This document shows, one piece after another, positions 15,487 to 24,182 of a stretch of DNA of 64,000 bases. Both the position numbers and the translations under genes were made by a program. The notes beneath the pieces were generated by a model. It was not told the origin of the DNA. It searched no databases and saw nothing but the letters and a program-made list of their open reading frames with translations. The DNA is taken from the NCBI GenBank assembly GCA_036556425.1, contig DATBJJ010000103.1:1-64000 (forward strand). The letters run 5' to 3'. The stretch is from DATBJJ01 sp036556425. GTDB taxonomy: Bacteria; Acidobacteriota; Vicinamibacteria; Vicinamibacterales; 2-12-FULL-66-21. Every line of letters begins with the position of its first letter. Position 1 is the stretch's first letter.

Positions 15487-16656
15487 TTATTTTATTACAG
15501 GAAACTCGAAGTGTTCGACGGCGGCCGATGCGACGGCGCTTTCGACGATCGCATCGATCGGCAGCGACGCCTCGGCCGCGAGGACGTCGACGCGGCGCGC
15601 TTTCGTCGCCGGATGCTTCGGCGTGAACAGCGTGCAGCAATCCTGATCGGGAATGATGGAGATTGGATACGTGCCCAGGCGGCGCGCCTCGATCGTGATC
15701 TCCTCTTTGTCCATGCCGACGAGCGGCCGCAGCACGGGAAGCGTGGCGACCTCGTTGATCGATCCGAGATTCTCAATCGTCTGAGACGCGACCTGCCCGA
15801 CGACTTCACCCGTGACGAGCGCCCCGGCGCGACTCGTCCTGGCGATCGCCTGCGCGATGCGCATCATGAGCCGGCGGTAAATCACGACGCGCAGCGGCGG
15901 CGCGACGGAAAGTACGACCTGCTGCTGGATTTCCCCGAACGGCACGAGCCACAGACGCGATCGGTACTGCCATTCCGTCAGCAGCCGCGCGAGCTCGCGC
16001 GCTTTCTCCTGGGACGCGCGCGACAGAATCGGATAGCTGTGGAAGTGCACGAGCAGCACGCGGCAGCCGCGCCGCATCATACGCCACGCGGCGACGGGCG
16101 AATCGATGCCGCCCGAGAGCAGACAGACGACGCGTCCGCTGGATCCCACCGGCAGCCCGCCGGCACCACGGTGCTTGCCGAAGTAGTAGAAGGCATCGTG
16201 AGTGAGTGCTTCCACGTTGATCACGAGCTCTGGATTGCCGAGGTCCACGTGCCATCCACGCGCTTCCTTGATCCGTCCGCCGACTTCCCGCTCGATCTGC
16301 GGCGACGTCAACGGAAACCGCTTGTCGGCGCGCCGGGCCGACACGCGAAACGATCGCGGATTGGTGGGTTCGAGATCGCGAAGAATCTCGGCGGCAATTG
16401 CGTCGACGTCGAGGGGCGCGCGTCCGGCCTTCGCGAAGTTGCCGACGCCGAACACCTTCGCGAGCCTGCCGCTGACCGCCGTCCAGTCCGCGCCCTCGTC
16501 AAGGACGACTTCGATGCGGCCCATGAGCGCGCGGACCTGCTTGACGCCGAGATCGGCTGTCGCTTCCCTGATGTTTCGGACCACGCGGGCGACGAACCAG
16601 GGACGGTTCCGCCCCTTGAGCGCGATTTCCTGGTAATGAACGACAACGGAAGTCAT
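15487..16656 (-). CDS. thiI: tRNA 4-thiouridine synthase ThiI (no rhodanese domain)
   Basis: 389 residues, the length of the short ThiI form. Order of domains: ferredoxin-like plus THUMP (about 1-165), then a PP-loop ATP pyrophosphatase with CLLSGGIDSPVAAW near residue 175. The C-terminal rhodanese domain of the E. coli protein is absent, so sulfur must come from a separate persulfide carrier. It makes s4U8 in tRNA and may help thiamine thiazole synthesis. The ATG lies 14 bases after hpnE, so it may be the last gene of the hopanoid operon transcript. Confidence 0.93.
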   Translation of the reverse strand: MTSVVVHYQEIALKGRNRPWFVARVVRNIREATADLGVKQVRALMGRIEVVLDEGADWTAVSGRLAKVFGVGNFAKAGRAPLDVDAIAAEILRDLEPTNPRSFRVSARRADKRFPLTSPQIEREVGGRIKEARGWHVDLGNPELVINVEALTHDAFYYFGKHRGAGGLPVGSSGRVVCLLSGGIDSPVAAWRMMRRGCRVLLVHFHSYPILSRASQEKARELARLLTEWQYRSRLWLVPFGEIQQQVVLSVAPPLRVVIYRRLMMRIAQAIARTSRAGALVTGEVVGQVASQTIENLGSINEVATLPVLRPLVGMDKEEITIEARRLGTYPISIIPDQDCCTLFTPKHPATKARRVDVLAAEASLPIDAIVESAVASAAVEHFEFPVIK

Positions 16657-16670
16657 GATTCGGCGCCGGG

Positions 16671-18029
16671 TCAGCCGCGGCTCTGATTCTGCAGGAGCGC
16701 GGACGCGGCGCGATGCCCGCTGACGACGGCGCTCTCAATGGTGCCTGGCAACCCTGTATCGATCCAGTCGCCGGCGAGCACCAGTCCTTTGATGGCGGTC
16801 GCGGTCCCGGGCCGCGAAGGTTGACCGGGCGACAGCGAGAACGTCGCCTGCCGTTCGCGCACGACCGTCCCGCGCAGGAGCGTCGCGCGCCGCGCGCCCG
16901 GGATCGCCTCTTCGACCTCGCGCGCCGCCCGCGCGACGAGCGCGGCGCTCTGCTCGCTCGCGAGCGCGTCCGCTCCGCTCGCGATGAGCGACAGATGAGA
17001 CGCATTGCCGCCGAAGGCGAGCCGTTTGTCGAACACCCATTGCATGGAACGGCCAGGCAATCCGACGAACGGTTCTTCCATCACGGACGCGTCGTACCAC
17101 AAGTTGACCGTCACGATCGCCTTCGACTCCATCGCGCATGCGCCGCGCACCAGATCCGCCAACGGCGCCGGCACGACGTCGCCGAAGAGCGTCCGCATCC
17201 CGAACCACGGGACCGCGGCGACGACGGAGGCCGCCGCGATGCGCTCTCCACGCACCTCGACGCCGAGGATCCGGCGATCGTCGGCCACGATCCGCGCGAG
17301 CGCATTCGTGCGCACCGCGCCGCCTTTGCTTTCGATGAGCTCGCGCGCCGGTTCGGCATACATCCGATGCAGCGGACGCGTGGGCAGCACCAGCGCCGAC
17401 GCGTCCGCGTCGGGACCGAACATCTCCGCCAGCACGCGGACGAACGGCTCGGCGCGCGCCTCGTCCGGCGATTGATTGAGCGCGGCGATCGCGAGCGGAT
17501 CCCACAGCCACTCGGTCAGCATCGGGCCCTGCCCGTGCGCCCTCAACCACGCCGACACGCTGGCGTCGCCGTCGAGCGTGACTCTGCCGCGCTCGACGAG
17601 CTCGCGCCGCGCCTTCCGAAGCGGCCGCGCCATGCGCAGCGCCGACAGGCGATCGCGCCACGGCAGGGCGTCCCACGCGAGGACGCCGGCCAGCAGATGC
17701 AGCGGCGATGGCAGCGACGGACATCGCAGCACGGAGCGCCGGCCGCGGCGATCGAGAAACGGCACGCTCAGCGAACGCTCGCGGCGGACGTGGTCCATCG
17801 CGCCGACACGCGCGAGAAACGCGAGCGTCTCGCGATAGCAGCCGAACATCACGTGCTGGCCGTTGTCGACGAGCTCCCCTGTCGCGCGATCGGTGAACGC
17901 GGTCGCGCGCCCGCCGAGCTGCGGCCGCGCGTCCAGCACGAGCACGCGCGCACCGGCCTCCGTCAACGACGCCGCGGCGGACAGACCCGCGAAGCCGCCG
18001 CCGATGACGACGACATCGGGCAGCGTCAT
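16671..18029 (-). CDS. hpnE: Squalene-associated FAD-dependent desaturase HpnE
   Basis: 452 residues. VVVIGGGFAGLSAAASLTEAG is the Rossmann FAD-binding motif at the N terminus, followed by PQLGGRATAF and DNGQHVMFGCY, which are usual in HpnE/phytoene-desaturase-like proteins. In the HpnCDE route this enzyme reduces hydroxysqualene to squalene. The ATG at 18029 overlaps the stop of hpnD by four bases (ATGA), which defines the start despite a longer open frame. Confidence 0.92.
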   Translation of the reverse strand: MTLPDVVVIGGGFAGLSAAASLTEAGARVLVLDARPQLGGRATAFTDRATGELVDNGQHVMFGCYRETLAFLARVGAMDHVRRERSLSVPFLDRRGRRSVLRCPSLPSPLHLLAGVLAWDALPWRDRLSALRMARPLRKARRELVERGRVTLDGDASVSAWLRAHGQGPMLTEWLWDPLAIAALNQSPDEARAEPFVRVLAEMFGPDADASALVLPTRPLHRMYAEPARELIESKGGAVRTNALARIVADDRRILGVEVRGERIAAASVVAAVPWFGMRTLFGDVVPAPLADLVRGACAMESKAIVTVNLWYDASVMEEPFVGLPGRSMQWVFDKRLAFGGNASHLSLIASGADALASEQSAALVARAAREVEEAIPGARRATLLRGTVVRERQATFSLSPGQPSRPGTATAIKGLVLAGDWIDTGLPGTIESAVVSGHRAASALLQNQSRG

Positions 18030-18901
18030 GCCGCGAAGAGACGCGCGTACGCCGCGCGCGGCAGCAGGGTCATCCGCGCCCACGTGATCGCCGCGATCAC
18101 CGCGCGCCGCGGCCGCGGTATCCGCACGACCTCGGAGAAGACGTCGAAGCCGCGCCGCTCGATGCGATCGAGAATCGCGCGATAGATCGCGGCCATGATC
18201 TCCGCCGCGATGAGGCGGTTCGCGTCGCGAGGCGGAAGCGCCCGCGCCGCCCGGGCATAGTAGCCGCGCGCACGCGCCGCTTGGTGCGCGAGCAGCGCCT
18301 TCACCCGCGGCGATGCCTCGCCGCGGCCCGGCGCCGCCGCCTCGCGCCGGAGATCGTCTTCCGTGCAGCCGAACGCTCGCAGGTCCTCGACCGGAATGTA
18401 GACGCGTCCGCGTTCGAGATCGCCGGCGACATCCCTGAGGATGTTCGTCAGTTGCAGCGCGACGCCGAGATCGATCGCGTACTGCCGCGAGGACGGCTCG
18501 CGGTGACCGAAGATCTCGAGACACATCAGCCCGACCGCCGAGGCGACGCGAATGCAGTACTGATAGAGATCGTCGAACGTCTCGTAGCGGCGGGATCCGA
18601 GATCCATCTCGACGCCCTCGAGCAGCGCCTCGAACGGCGCGCGCGTCAGCTCGAACTGCTCGATGACGGGCACGAGCGCCCGACCTTGCCGCGTCTGCGG
18701 CGGCCGCCCCTCGAAGCATGCCGCGAGCTCCTGCCGCCAGCGCTCCACTTCCGTCGCAGCCGACGCGGGATCGCGCTCGCCGATCTCGTCGGTCGCGTCG
18801 TCCACGGCGCGGCAGAAATCCCACACCGCGATGATCGCGTTGCGCTTCGCGGCGGGGAGCACCAGGAACGAGTAGTAGAAGTTGGTATCTCTCACGTTCA
18901 C
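18026..18901 (-). CDS. hpnD: Presqualene diphosphate synthase HpnD
   Basis: 291 residues. The two aspartate-rich motifs of squalene/phytoene synthases are clear: CRAVDDATDEIG and QLTNILRDVAGDLERGRVYIP. It condenses two farnesyl diphosphates to presqualene diphosphate. The start is the GTG at 18901, which overlaps the hpnC stop by four bases (GTGA), and the protein then begins VNVRDTNFYYSF as in the family. hpnE follows. Confidence 0.92.
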   Translation of the reverse strand: MNVRDTNFYYSFLVLPAAKRNAIIAVWDFCRAVDDATDEIGERDPASAATEVERWRQELAACFEGRPPQTRQGRALVPVIEQFELTRAPFEALLEGVEMDLGSRRYETFDDLYQYCIRVASAVGLMCLEIFGHREPSSRQYAIDLGVALQLTNILRDVAGDLERGRVYIPVEDLRAFGCTEDDLRREAAAPGRGEASPRVKALLAHQAARARGYYARAARALPPRDANRLIAAEIMAAIYRAILDRIERRGFDVFSEVVRIPRPRRAVIAAITWARMTLLPRAAYARLFAA

Positions 18902-19779
18902 CGATACCAGAGCGCCGCCTTCAACATCAGGCCCGGCGCGTCTTTCATGGCGAGCGTCGGACGGGACCGAAACACGTCGAAGCCGGAGCGCTCCAGCTTG
19001 TCGAGAATCGTCGATCCGCCCAGCCACGTGACGCGCAGCTCCCATCGCAGCCGGCCGCTCACGCCGTCGCAGACCGGGCGACCCTCGGCGAACAGCGCGC
19101 GCGTGCGCTCGGCCATCGTCCTCAGCACGGCGCGCCATTCGGGCGTGAGCCGCCGTGCCGCGAGATCCTCTTCGCGCGCGCCGGCGCGATCGCGATCGTC
19201 CGCGGGCACGTAGAGCCGGCCGATGGACCAGTCGCGCTCGAGATCCTGCCAGAAGTTCGTGAGCTGCAGCGCCGTGCACAACGCGTCCGACGCGCGATCG
19301 AGCCGCCGATCATCGTAACCCGCGACGCGAAGCACGAGACGTCCGACCGGATTCGCCGAGCGCCGGCAATAATCGAGGACGTCGGCCCACGTCCGGTAGC
19401 GCGTCGTCGTCACGTCCTGCCGGAACGCGCTCAGAAGATCCTCGAACAATTCCACCGGCAGGCGATGGGTGCGAATCGTCTCGCCGAGCGCGAGAAACAC
19501 GGGCGCATGCTCGTCTCCACCGGCGCGGCTTGAATTCCCACTCGCGATCTCCGATAGCCGCGCCCGCCACTCGTCGAGCAGCCTCAGACGCGCCGCATCC
19601 TCGAGGCCCGGTTCGTCCGCGAAATCATCCGCCGTGCGCGCGAACGCGTAGATCGCCGCGATGTGTGGGCGCATCCGCGCCGGCAGGAGCCGCGACGCCA
19701 CCGGAAAGTTCTCGTAGTGCGCGCGCGCGAGCGCCTCGCACCGCGCATAGGCGCGCGAGAGCTCGGAGTCGCCGCTCAC
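18898..19779 (-). CDS. hpnC: Hydroxysqualene synthase HpnC
   Basis: 293 residues of the squalene/phytoene synthase fold. ARTADDFADEPG and QLTNFWQDLERDWSIGRLYVP are the two Asp-rich motifs, the second in the QDxxxD form of HpnC. It converts presqualene diphosphate to hydroxysqualene. The GTG at 19779 overlaps the adenosyltransferase stop (GTGA). The order hpnC-hpnD-hpnE is the standard hopanoid precursor set; no squalene-hopene cyclase is in the window. Confidence 0.92.
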   Translation of the reverse strand: MSGDSELSRAYARCEALARAHYENFPVASRLLPARMRPHIAAIYAFARTADDFADEPGLEDAARLRLLDEWRARLSEIASGNSSRAGGDEHAPVFLALGETIRTHRLPVELFEDLLSAFRQDVTTTRYRTWADVLDYCRRSANPVGRLVLRVAGYDDRRLDRASDALCTALQLTNFWQDLERDWSIGRLYVPADDRDRAGAREEDLAARRLTPEWRAVLRTMAERTRALFAEGRPVCDGVSGRLRWELRVTWLGGSTILDKLERSGFDVFRSRPTLAMKDAPGLMLKAALWYR

Positions 19780-20315
19780 CACTCCGACTCGTGGACACCG
19801 CTCCTGTGGTTCGCGGCGCGCGCCATGACGAACAGCAGATCGGACAGCCGGTTCAAGTAGATGACGACGTCGCTCTCCACCGCCTCGCGGCCGAGGCCGA
19901 CGACGGTGCGCTCGGCGCGGCGGCACACGGTGCGCGCCACGTGCAGCGCGGCACCCGCCGACGAGCCGCCCGCGAGAATGAATCGTCGGAGCGGCGGCAG
20001 GTCCGCCTCGAGACGATCGATCCAGCTCTCGAGCCGCGCGACGTCCTCGGCCGTCACGGCCGTCTTCGCGACGCGGCCCGTCACCGTGCCCGCCGGATCC
20101 GCGAGCCTCGATCCAATCGCGAACAGATCGCGTTGAATGCGATCCGTCATCGTCGAGAGCTCGTCGCCGAGGCCGGACGCGCGCGCGAATCCCAGCCATG
20201 CGTTCAGCTCGTCGACGTCACCGTACGCGGCGACGCGAGGCGCCGCTTTCGACACGCGCGTCCCTCCGAGCAGCGCGGTTTCGCCGCCGTCGCCGGTCTT
20301 GGTGTAGATTTTCAC
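19776..20315 (-). CDS. Cob(I)alamin adenosyltransferase, PduO type
   Basis: 179 residues. It begins KIYTKTGDGGETALLGGTRVSK, the ATP-binding N terminus of PduO-type ATP:cob(I)alamin adenosyltransferases, and has the helix-bundle motif FILAGGSSAGAALHVARTVCRRAER with the conserved Arg. It forms adenosylcobalamin. It is the first gene of an operon with hpnC, hpnD and hpnE, which is not an obvious metabolic partner. A TATAAT lies six bases before its GTG, so the operon message is probably leaderless. Confidence 0.93.
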   Translation of the reverse strand: MKIYTKTGDGGETALLGGTRVSKAAPRVAAYGDVDELNAWLGFARASGLGDELSTMTDRIQRDLFAIGSRLADPAGTVTGRVAKTAVTAEDVARLESWIDRLEADLPPLRRFILAGGSSAGAALHVARTVCRRAERTVVGLGREAVESDVVIYLNRLSDLLFVMARAANHRSGVHESEW

Positions 20316-20321
20316 GAACCA

Positions 20322-20327
20322 ATTATA
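20322..20327 (-). promoter_or_regulatory. TATAAT -10 box of the adenosyltransferase-hpnCDE operon
   Basis: TATAAT on the minus strand, then TGGTTC, then the GTG at 20315. This spacing would place the first transcribed base at the start codon. No clear -35 was found. Confidence 0.5.
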
Positions 20328-20348
20328 GGAGTTGGAGGGTTCAGCAGA

Positions 20349-21080
20349 GTGAGTTCCTCACGGCGCGCCACGGCACGAACGTCCTCCGCGAAGACTGACG
20401 TGCCGCTCGTTCCCGCCTCCGCCGCCCGACAGCGATTCCGACGCCGGCTTCTCGAGTGGTACAAGCGCAACGGCCGCGATCTCCCGTGGCGAAAAACGTC
20501 AGACCCGTACCACATTCTCGTGTCCGAGGTGATGCTCCAGCAGACGCAGGTCGATCGCGTGCTGCCGAAATATGCCGAATGGCTCCAGAAATATCCGTCG
20601 CTCGAGGCGCTCGCCGCCGCGCCCGAGGGGGACGTCACGCAGACGTGGCGTCCGCTCGGGTACAACATTCGCCCGAAGCGGCTGCACGCGATCGCGCGCG
20701 AGTCGATGGCGCGATACGGCGGACAGCTTCCGTCCGACGAAGAGACGCTGCGCTCGTTCAAAGGCATCGGCGAGTACACCGCGGGCGCGGTGCTGAGCTT
20801 CGCCTTCGGCCGGCGCGCGGCGATCCTCGACACCAACGTCGCGCGCGTGCTGTTTCGCGTGTTCGTCGGCCGCGGCAATCTCAAAGCGCATGCGATGCGC
20901 CGCCACTTGTGGGACGTCTCCCGCGCGGTGCTCCCGCGCCGGCAGGTCTTCGACTTCAATCAGGCGCTCATGGACTTCGGCGCGACGCTGTGCACGGCGC
21001 GAAAGCCGAAGTGCCTCATCTGTCCGATGCGCGGAGCGTGCGAGTCCTATCCGTTCAACCCCGAGCACGAACGGAACTGA
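20349..21080 (+). CDS. mutY: A/G-specific adenine glycosylase MutY (short form)
   Basis: 243 residues. The glycosylase domain is complete: LPWRKTSDPYHILVSEVMLQQTQV with the catalytic Glu, a helix-hairpin-helix FKGIGEYTAGAVLSFAF, and LDTNVARVL with the catalytic Asp. The [4Fe-4S] loop is C-x6-C-x2-C-x5-C (CTARKPKCLICPMRGAC). The C-terminal MutT-like OG-recognition domain of standard MutY (about 350 residues) is missing. A GGAGGG nine bases before the GTG at 20349 supports this start; a second GTG lies at 20400. A MutT gene follows after 3 bases. Confidence 0.88.
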   Translation: MSSSRRATARTSSAKTDVPLVPASAARQRFRRRLLEWYKRNGRDLPWRKTSDPYHILVSEVMLQQTQVDRVLPKYAEWLQKYPSLEALAAAPEGDVTQTWRPLGYNIRPKRLHAIARESMARYGGQLPSDEETLRSFKGIGEYTAGAVLSFAFGRRAAILDTNVARVLFRVFVGRGNLKAHAMRRHLWDVSRAVLPRRQVFDFNQALMDFGATLCTARKPKCLICPMRGACESYPFNPEHERN

Positions 21081-21083
21081 CGC

Positions 21084-21527
21084 GTGGATCGCCCGCACAT
21101 CGTCGTCACCGCCGCCGTGATCGAGCGCGACGGCCGGTTTCTGGTCACGCGGCGTCCGCGCGGCGCGCACCTCGAAGGCTGTTGGGAATTCGCCGGAGGC
21201 AAATGCGATCCCGGTGAAGCGTTGGACGCGTGCCTGGCGCGCGAGATCGTTGAAGAGCTCGGCGCGAACGTTCGCGTCGGATCAGAGATCTACAGCGTGA
21301 CCCACGCCTACGACGAGCGCGTCGTCGAGCTGCACTTCTTCGCGTGCGATCTCGAAGGAGAGCCGCGCGCGCTTCTCGGTCAGGAGATGCAATGGGTCGA
21401 GCGCGATCGACTCAGCGCTCTGGAGTTTCCACCGGCTGATGCGGAGTTGATTGCGCGTCTGGCGCGGCCGGCCGAGGCACGAAGGGCAGCGGGCTCACCA
21501 CCGCCGGCGAAGCCACCGTCCCGCTGA
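21084..21527 (+). CDS. MutT-like NUDIX hydrolase (8-oxo-dGTP diphosphatase type)
   Basis: 147 residues. IVVTAAVIERDGRFLVTRRP and GGKCDPGEALDACLAREIVEELG form a standard MutT with a full NUDIX box. WEFAGGK matches the MutT nucleoside triphosphatase pattern. It likely removes oxidised nucleotides from the pool, matching the neighbouring MutY. The GTG start is 3 bases after the mutY stop. Its last 116 bases overlap the 3' end of the convergent ygfZ gene, giving a Pro/Ala-rich tail with no domain. Confidence 0.88.
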   Translation: MDRPHIVVTAAVIERDGRFLVTRRPRGAHLEGCWEFAGGKCDPGEALDACLAREIVEELGANVRVGSEIYSVTHAYDERVVELHFFACDLEGEPRALLGQEMQWVERDRLSALEFPPADAELIARLARPAEARRAAGSPPPAKPPSR

Positions 21528-22467
21528 CGACGTCGACGGTCGTCAGCGGTTCCACGAACTCACGGTGCACGTACGCCATCGCGATCGGCCGATGCAGCGC
21601 GGGCGACCACGTCGCGCTCGTGATCGCGCCCACCTCACGATTGCCGACACGAACGCGATCGCCGGGCGCCGGCACGGGTGTGGACGGCTCGAACATGAGG
21701 CCCACGAGCCGTCGCGCCACGCGGCCGTGCCCGCGGTGCAAGACGCGAATGATGATCTCCTGCCCGACGTAACAGCCCTTGGTCAAGCTGATCGCGCGTT
21801 CTTCGATGCCGGCCTCGAGCGGAATCGTCTCCTCGTTCATGTCGCGCCGAAACTTCGGCCGGCCGCCTTCGATCCGCGTGATCTCCGCCGTCGACTCTTC
21901 CACTGGAGCGGCGCCCGCCGCCCGCAGCGCATCGATCAGGTTTTCCGCCAGGCTGCGGTCGATCACGAGGTCGAATCCCGGCGCGCCGAGATCGTCGCGC
22001 CTCACGATTACCACCGGCGATTCCCGCCACCGCGCGACGCGGTTTTGAAGAACCTGCAGCGAGTCGAGCCCAGTGGCGCCCACGACTCGTTCGGCGATCT
22101 CGACCGCCTTCGGACCGATCAAGCTGACTTGCGCGAGCGAGCGCGTCTCGTCGACGACCTGCACGTCCTCGCTGAACACGAACTGCTCGAGCAGCTCGCG
22201 GACGCGATCGACGACGTCCGGCTCCGTGTCGAGGAGCACGCTGTCGCCGGTCTCGACGACGTACATGTCCGAGATCATTCGGCCCTGCGCGGTCAGCAGC
22301 GCGGCGTAGCAGCCGGTTCCCGGCGTCAGCGCGGCGATGTCGTTCGTGAGAAGACCTTGGAGATAGTCGCGCCGGTCCTGCCCCGTGAGGCGAATCCTGC
22401 CCCGGCGCGACCGGTCGAGAACGCCGGCCGCTTCCCTGACGGCACGATACTGTTCGGGTGAAAACAT
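21412..22467 (-). CDS. ygfZ: YgfZ/GcvT-like folate-binding Fe-S assembly protein
   Basis: 351 residues. The fingerprint KGCYVGQEIIIR (K-G-C-Y-x-G-Q-E) is the diagnostic loop of the YgfZ/IBA57 family, with the conserved Cys that separates it from GcvT. These tetrahydrofolate-binding proteins help build or repair [4Fe-4S] clusters in enzymes such as radical SAM proteins. I use the ATG at 22467, giving MFSPEQYRAVREAAGVLDRS; an upstream GTG at 22503 would overlap the divergent hydrolase gene. The C-terminal tail is low-complexity and overlaps mutT. Confidence 0.88.
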   Translation of the reverse strand: MFSPEQYRAVREAAGVLDRSRRGRIRLTGQDRRDYLQGLLTNDIAALTPGTGCYAALLTAQGRMISDMYVVETGDSVLLDTEPDVVDRVRELLEQFVFSEDVQVVDETRSLAQVSLIGPKAVEIAERVVGATGLDSLQVLQNRVARWRESPVVIVRRDDLGAPGFDLVIDRSLAENLIDALRAAGAAPVEESTAEITRIEGGRPKFRRDMNEETIPLEAGIEERAISLTKGCYVGQEIIIRVLHRGHGRVARRLVGLMFEPSTPVPAPGDRVRVGNREVGAITSATWSPALHRPIAMAYVHREFVEPLTTVDVVSGTVASPAVVSPLPFVPRPAAPDAQSTPHQPVETPER

Positions 22468-22490
22468 GGGCGGCGTGCTGATATCCTGAA

Positions 22491-24182
22491 ATGATGCGAA
22501 CACTGCTCGGACCGCGGCGGCCGATCCTGGACTATTTTACCGCCGCTCTCCTGGCGCTCTCCTGTTGGCAGATCGCGCGGGCGCAGGCGCCCGCCGCGCC
22601 CCAGCCTTCGACGGGCGAATCGACCTTCACGATCTTCGTCCGCGGCGTGGACGTCGGACGCGAACAGGTCAGTGTCACACGATCGGGATCGCAGTGGCTG
22701 GTGACCTCGACTGGCCGCCTCGGCGAGGTGACGATCAACCGTCTGGAGATCAAATACACCGCCGATTGGCAGCCGATCGAGTCCCATCTCGAGTTGACCC
22801 AGGGCGGCAAGGACGGTGCGAAACGGCTGCAGATCGCGACGTCGTTCGGCGTCACGACGGCGATCAACGAGATCACGCAGAACGGCGTGACGAACTCGAA
22901 GACCGATCAGATCTCCGCGCGCACGACGGTCCTCCCGAACAACTCGTTCGCCGGCTATGAGGTGCTCGCGGCCAAGCTCGCCGCGGCGAAACCCGGTTCG
23001 GAGTTCCCGACCTACATCCCGCCGAACGGAGAGGTCAGGGTGACTGTCAGGTCGATTGCGGCCGAAGACGTGACGACGCCCGGGGGCGTCGTGAAGACTC
23101 GGAAGCACGAGCTCGCCGTTCAGGACACGAACGGCGTCTTCCCGATGGTTCTCACGATCGACGAGAACCAGAGGCTCGCCAGGCTCGAAGTACCCACGAC
23201 GGCGTTGACGATCGTCCGCAACGATCTCGCCGGCGTGGCGGTGCGCACGCTCGCCGCGCGCAATCCAACCGATTCGGACGTCACCATTCCCGCCAACGGC
23301 TTCAGCATCGCCGGCACGCTGACGAAACCGCCGGTGCTCGGCAGATTGAAGCATCCGGTCATCGTGCTCGTCGGCGGATCCGGTCACGTGGATCGCGACA
23401 ATGTCGTCGCGCGCATACCGATCCTCAGTCAGCTCGCGGGCGCGCTCTCGCAGCAAGGCTACCTGGTGCTTCGGTACGACAAGCGCGGCATCGGCCAGAG
23501 CGGCGGACGCGCGGAGGCGGCCACGCAGCTCGACTACGCCGACGATCTGATCGGCATCGTCAAATGGCTCGAGAAGCGTGACGACGTCGACTCGCGCCGG
23601 ATCACGCTGGCGGGACATGGCGAAGGCGCGTCGATCGCGATGCTGGCCGCGTCGCGCGAAAAGAAGATCGATGGGCTCGTGCTCATCGCGGCAACCGGGA
23701 CGACGGGCGCGGATCTGATCCTGGAGCAGCAGCGCCGGGAGCTCGATCGCCTCAAGCTCTCGGATCGGGAAAGGGCCGAGAAGATCGAGCTACAGAAGCA
23801 GATTCAGGCCGCGGTCGTGAGCGGCAAGGGGTGGGAATCGCTGCCCGAGGACGTCCGCAAACAGGCGGACTCACCGTGGTTCCGAAGCCTTCTGCTCTAC
23901 GATCCGGCGGCGGTCATGCCGCGCATCAAGCAGCCGATTCTGATCATCCAAGGGGATCTCGACACCCAAGTGCCGCCGCATCACGCCGAGAAGCTCGCGG
24001 AGCTTGCGCGCGCCAGGAAGAAGGATGCGGGCGGCGTGGAAGTCATCCGTCTCGCGGGCATCAATCACCTGCTCGTACGAGCCACGACGGGAGACGTGGA
24101 GGAGTACGCGGATCTTCCCGATCGAACGATCACGCCGGACGTCGCGTCCACGATCGATAAGTGGCTCAAGAAGTCGTCGTGA
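22491..24182 (+). CDS. Secreted alpha/beta-hydrolase with an N-terminal beta-rich domain
   Basis: 563 residues. A signal peptide (about 1-32, ending IARAQA) is followed by a beta-rich domain to about residue 255 with no known motif. The alpha/beta-hydrolase part has VIVLVGGSGHVDRDN (oxyanion strand), LAGHGEGASIAMLAAS where the nucleophile position reads G-H-G-E-G, IIQGDLDTQVP with Asp, and GINHLL with His. The nucleophile elbow thus has Glu instead of Ser between the glycines, as in some peptidase-like members. Periplasmic esterase or peptidase is a guess. It overlaps the convergent hybrid kinase gene by 17 bases. Confidence 0.82.
   Translation: MMRTLLGPRRPILDYFTAALLALSCWQIARAQAPAAPQPSTGESTFTIFVRGVDVGREQVSVTRSGSQWLVTSTGRLGEVTINRLEIKYTADWQPIESHLELTQGGKDGAKRLQIATSFGVTTAINEITQNGVTNSKTDQISARTTVLPNNSFAGYEVLAAKLAAAKPGSEFPTYIPPNGEVRVTVRSIAAEDVTTPGGVVKTRKHELAVQDTNGVFPMVLTIDENQRLARLEVPTTALTIVRNDLAGVAVRTLAARNPTDSDVTIPANGFSIAGTLTKPPVLGRLKHPVIVLVGGSGHVDRDNVVARIPILSQLAGALSQQGYLVLRYDKRGIGQSGGRAEAATQLDYADDLIGIVKWLEKRDDVDSRRITLAGHGEGASIAMLAASREKKIDGLVLIAATGTTGADLILEQQRRELDRLKLSDRERAEKIELQKQIQAAVVSGKGWESLPEDVRKQADSPWFRSLLLYDPAAVMPRIKQPILIIQGDLDTQVPPHHAEKLAELARARKKDAGGVEVIRLAGINHLLVRATTGDVEEYADLPDRTITPDVASTIDKWLKKSS

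Noticed and set aside
18026..20199. Longer N termini for hpnC, hpnD and hpnE from the full open frames
   Set aside because: Family N termini and exact 4-base overlaps with the preceding stops give much better starts at 19779, 18901 and 18029.
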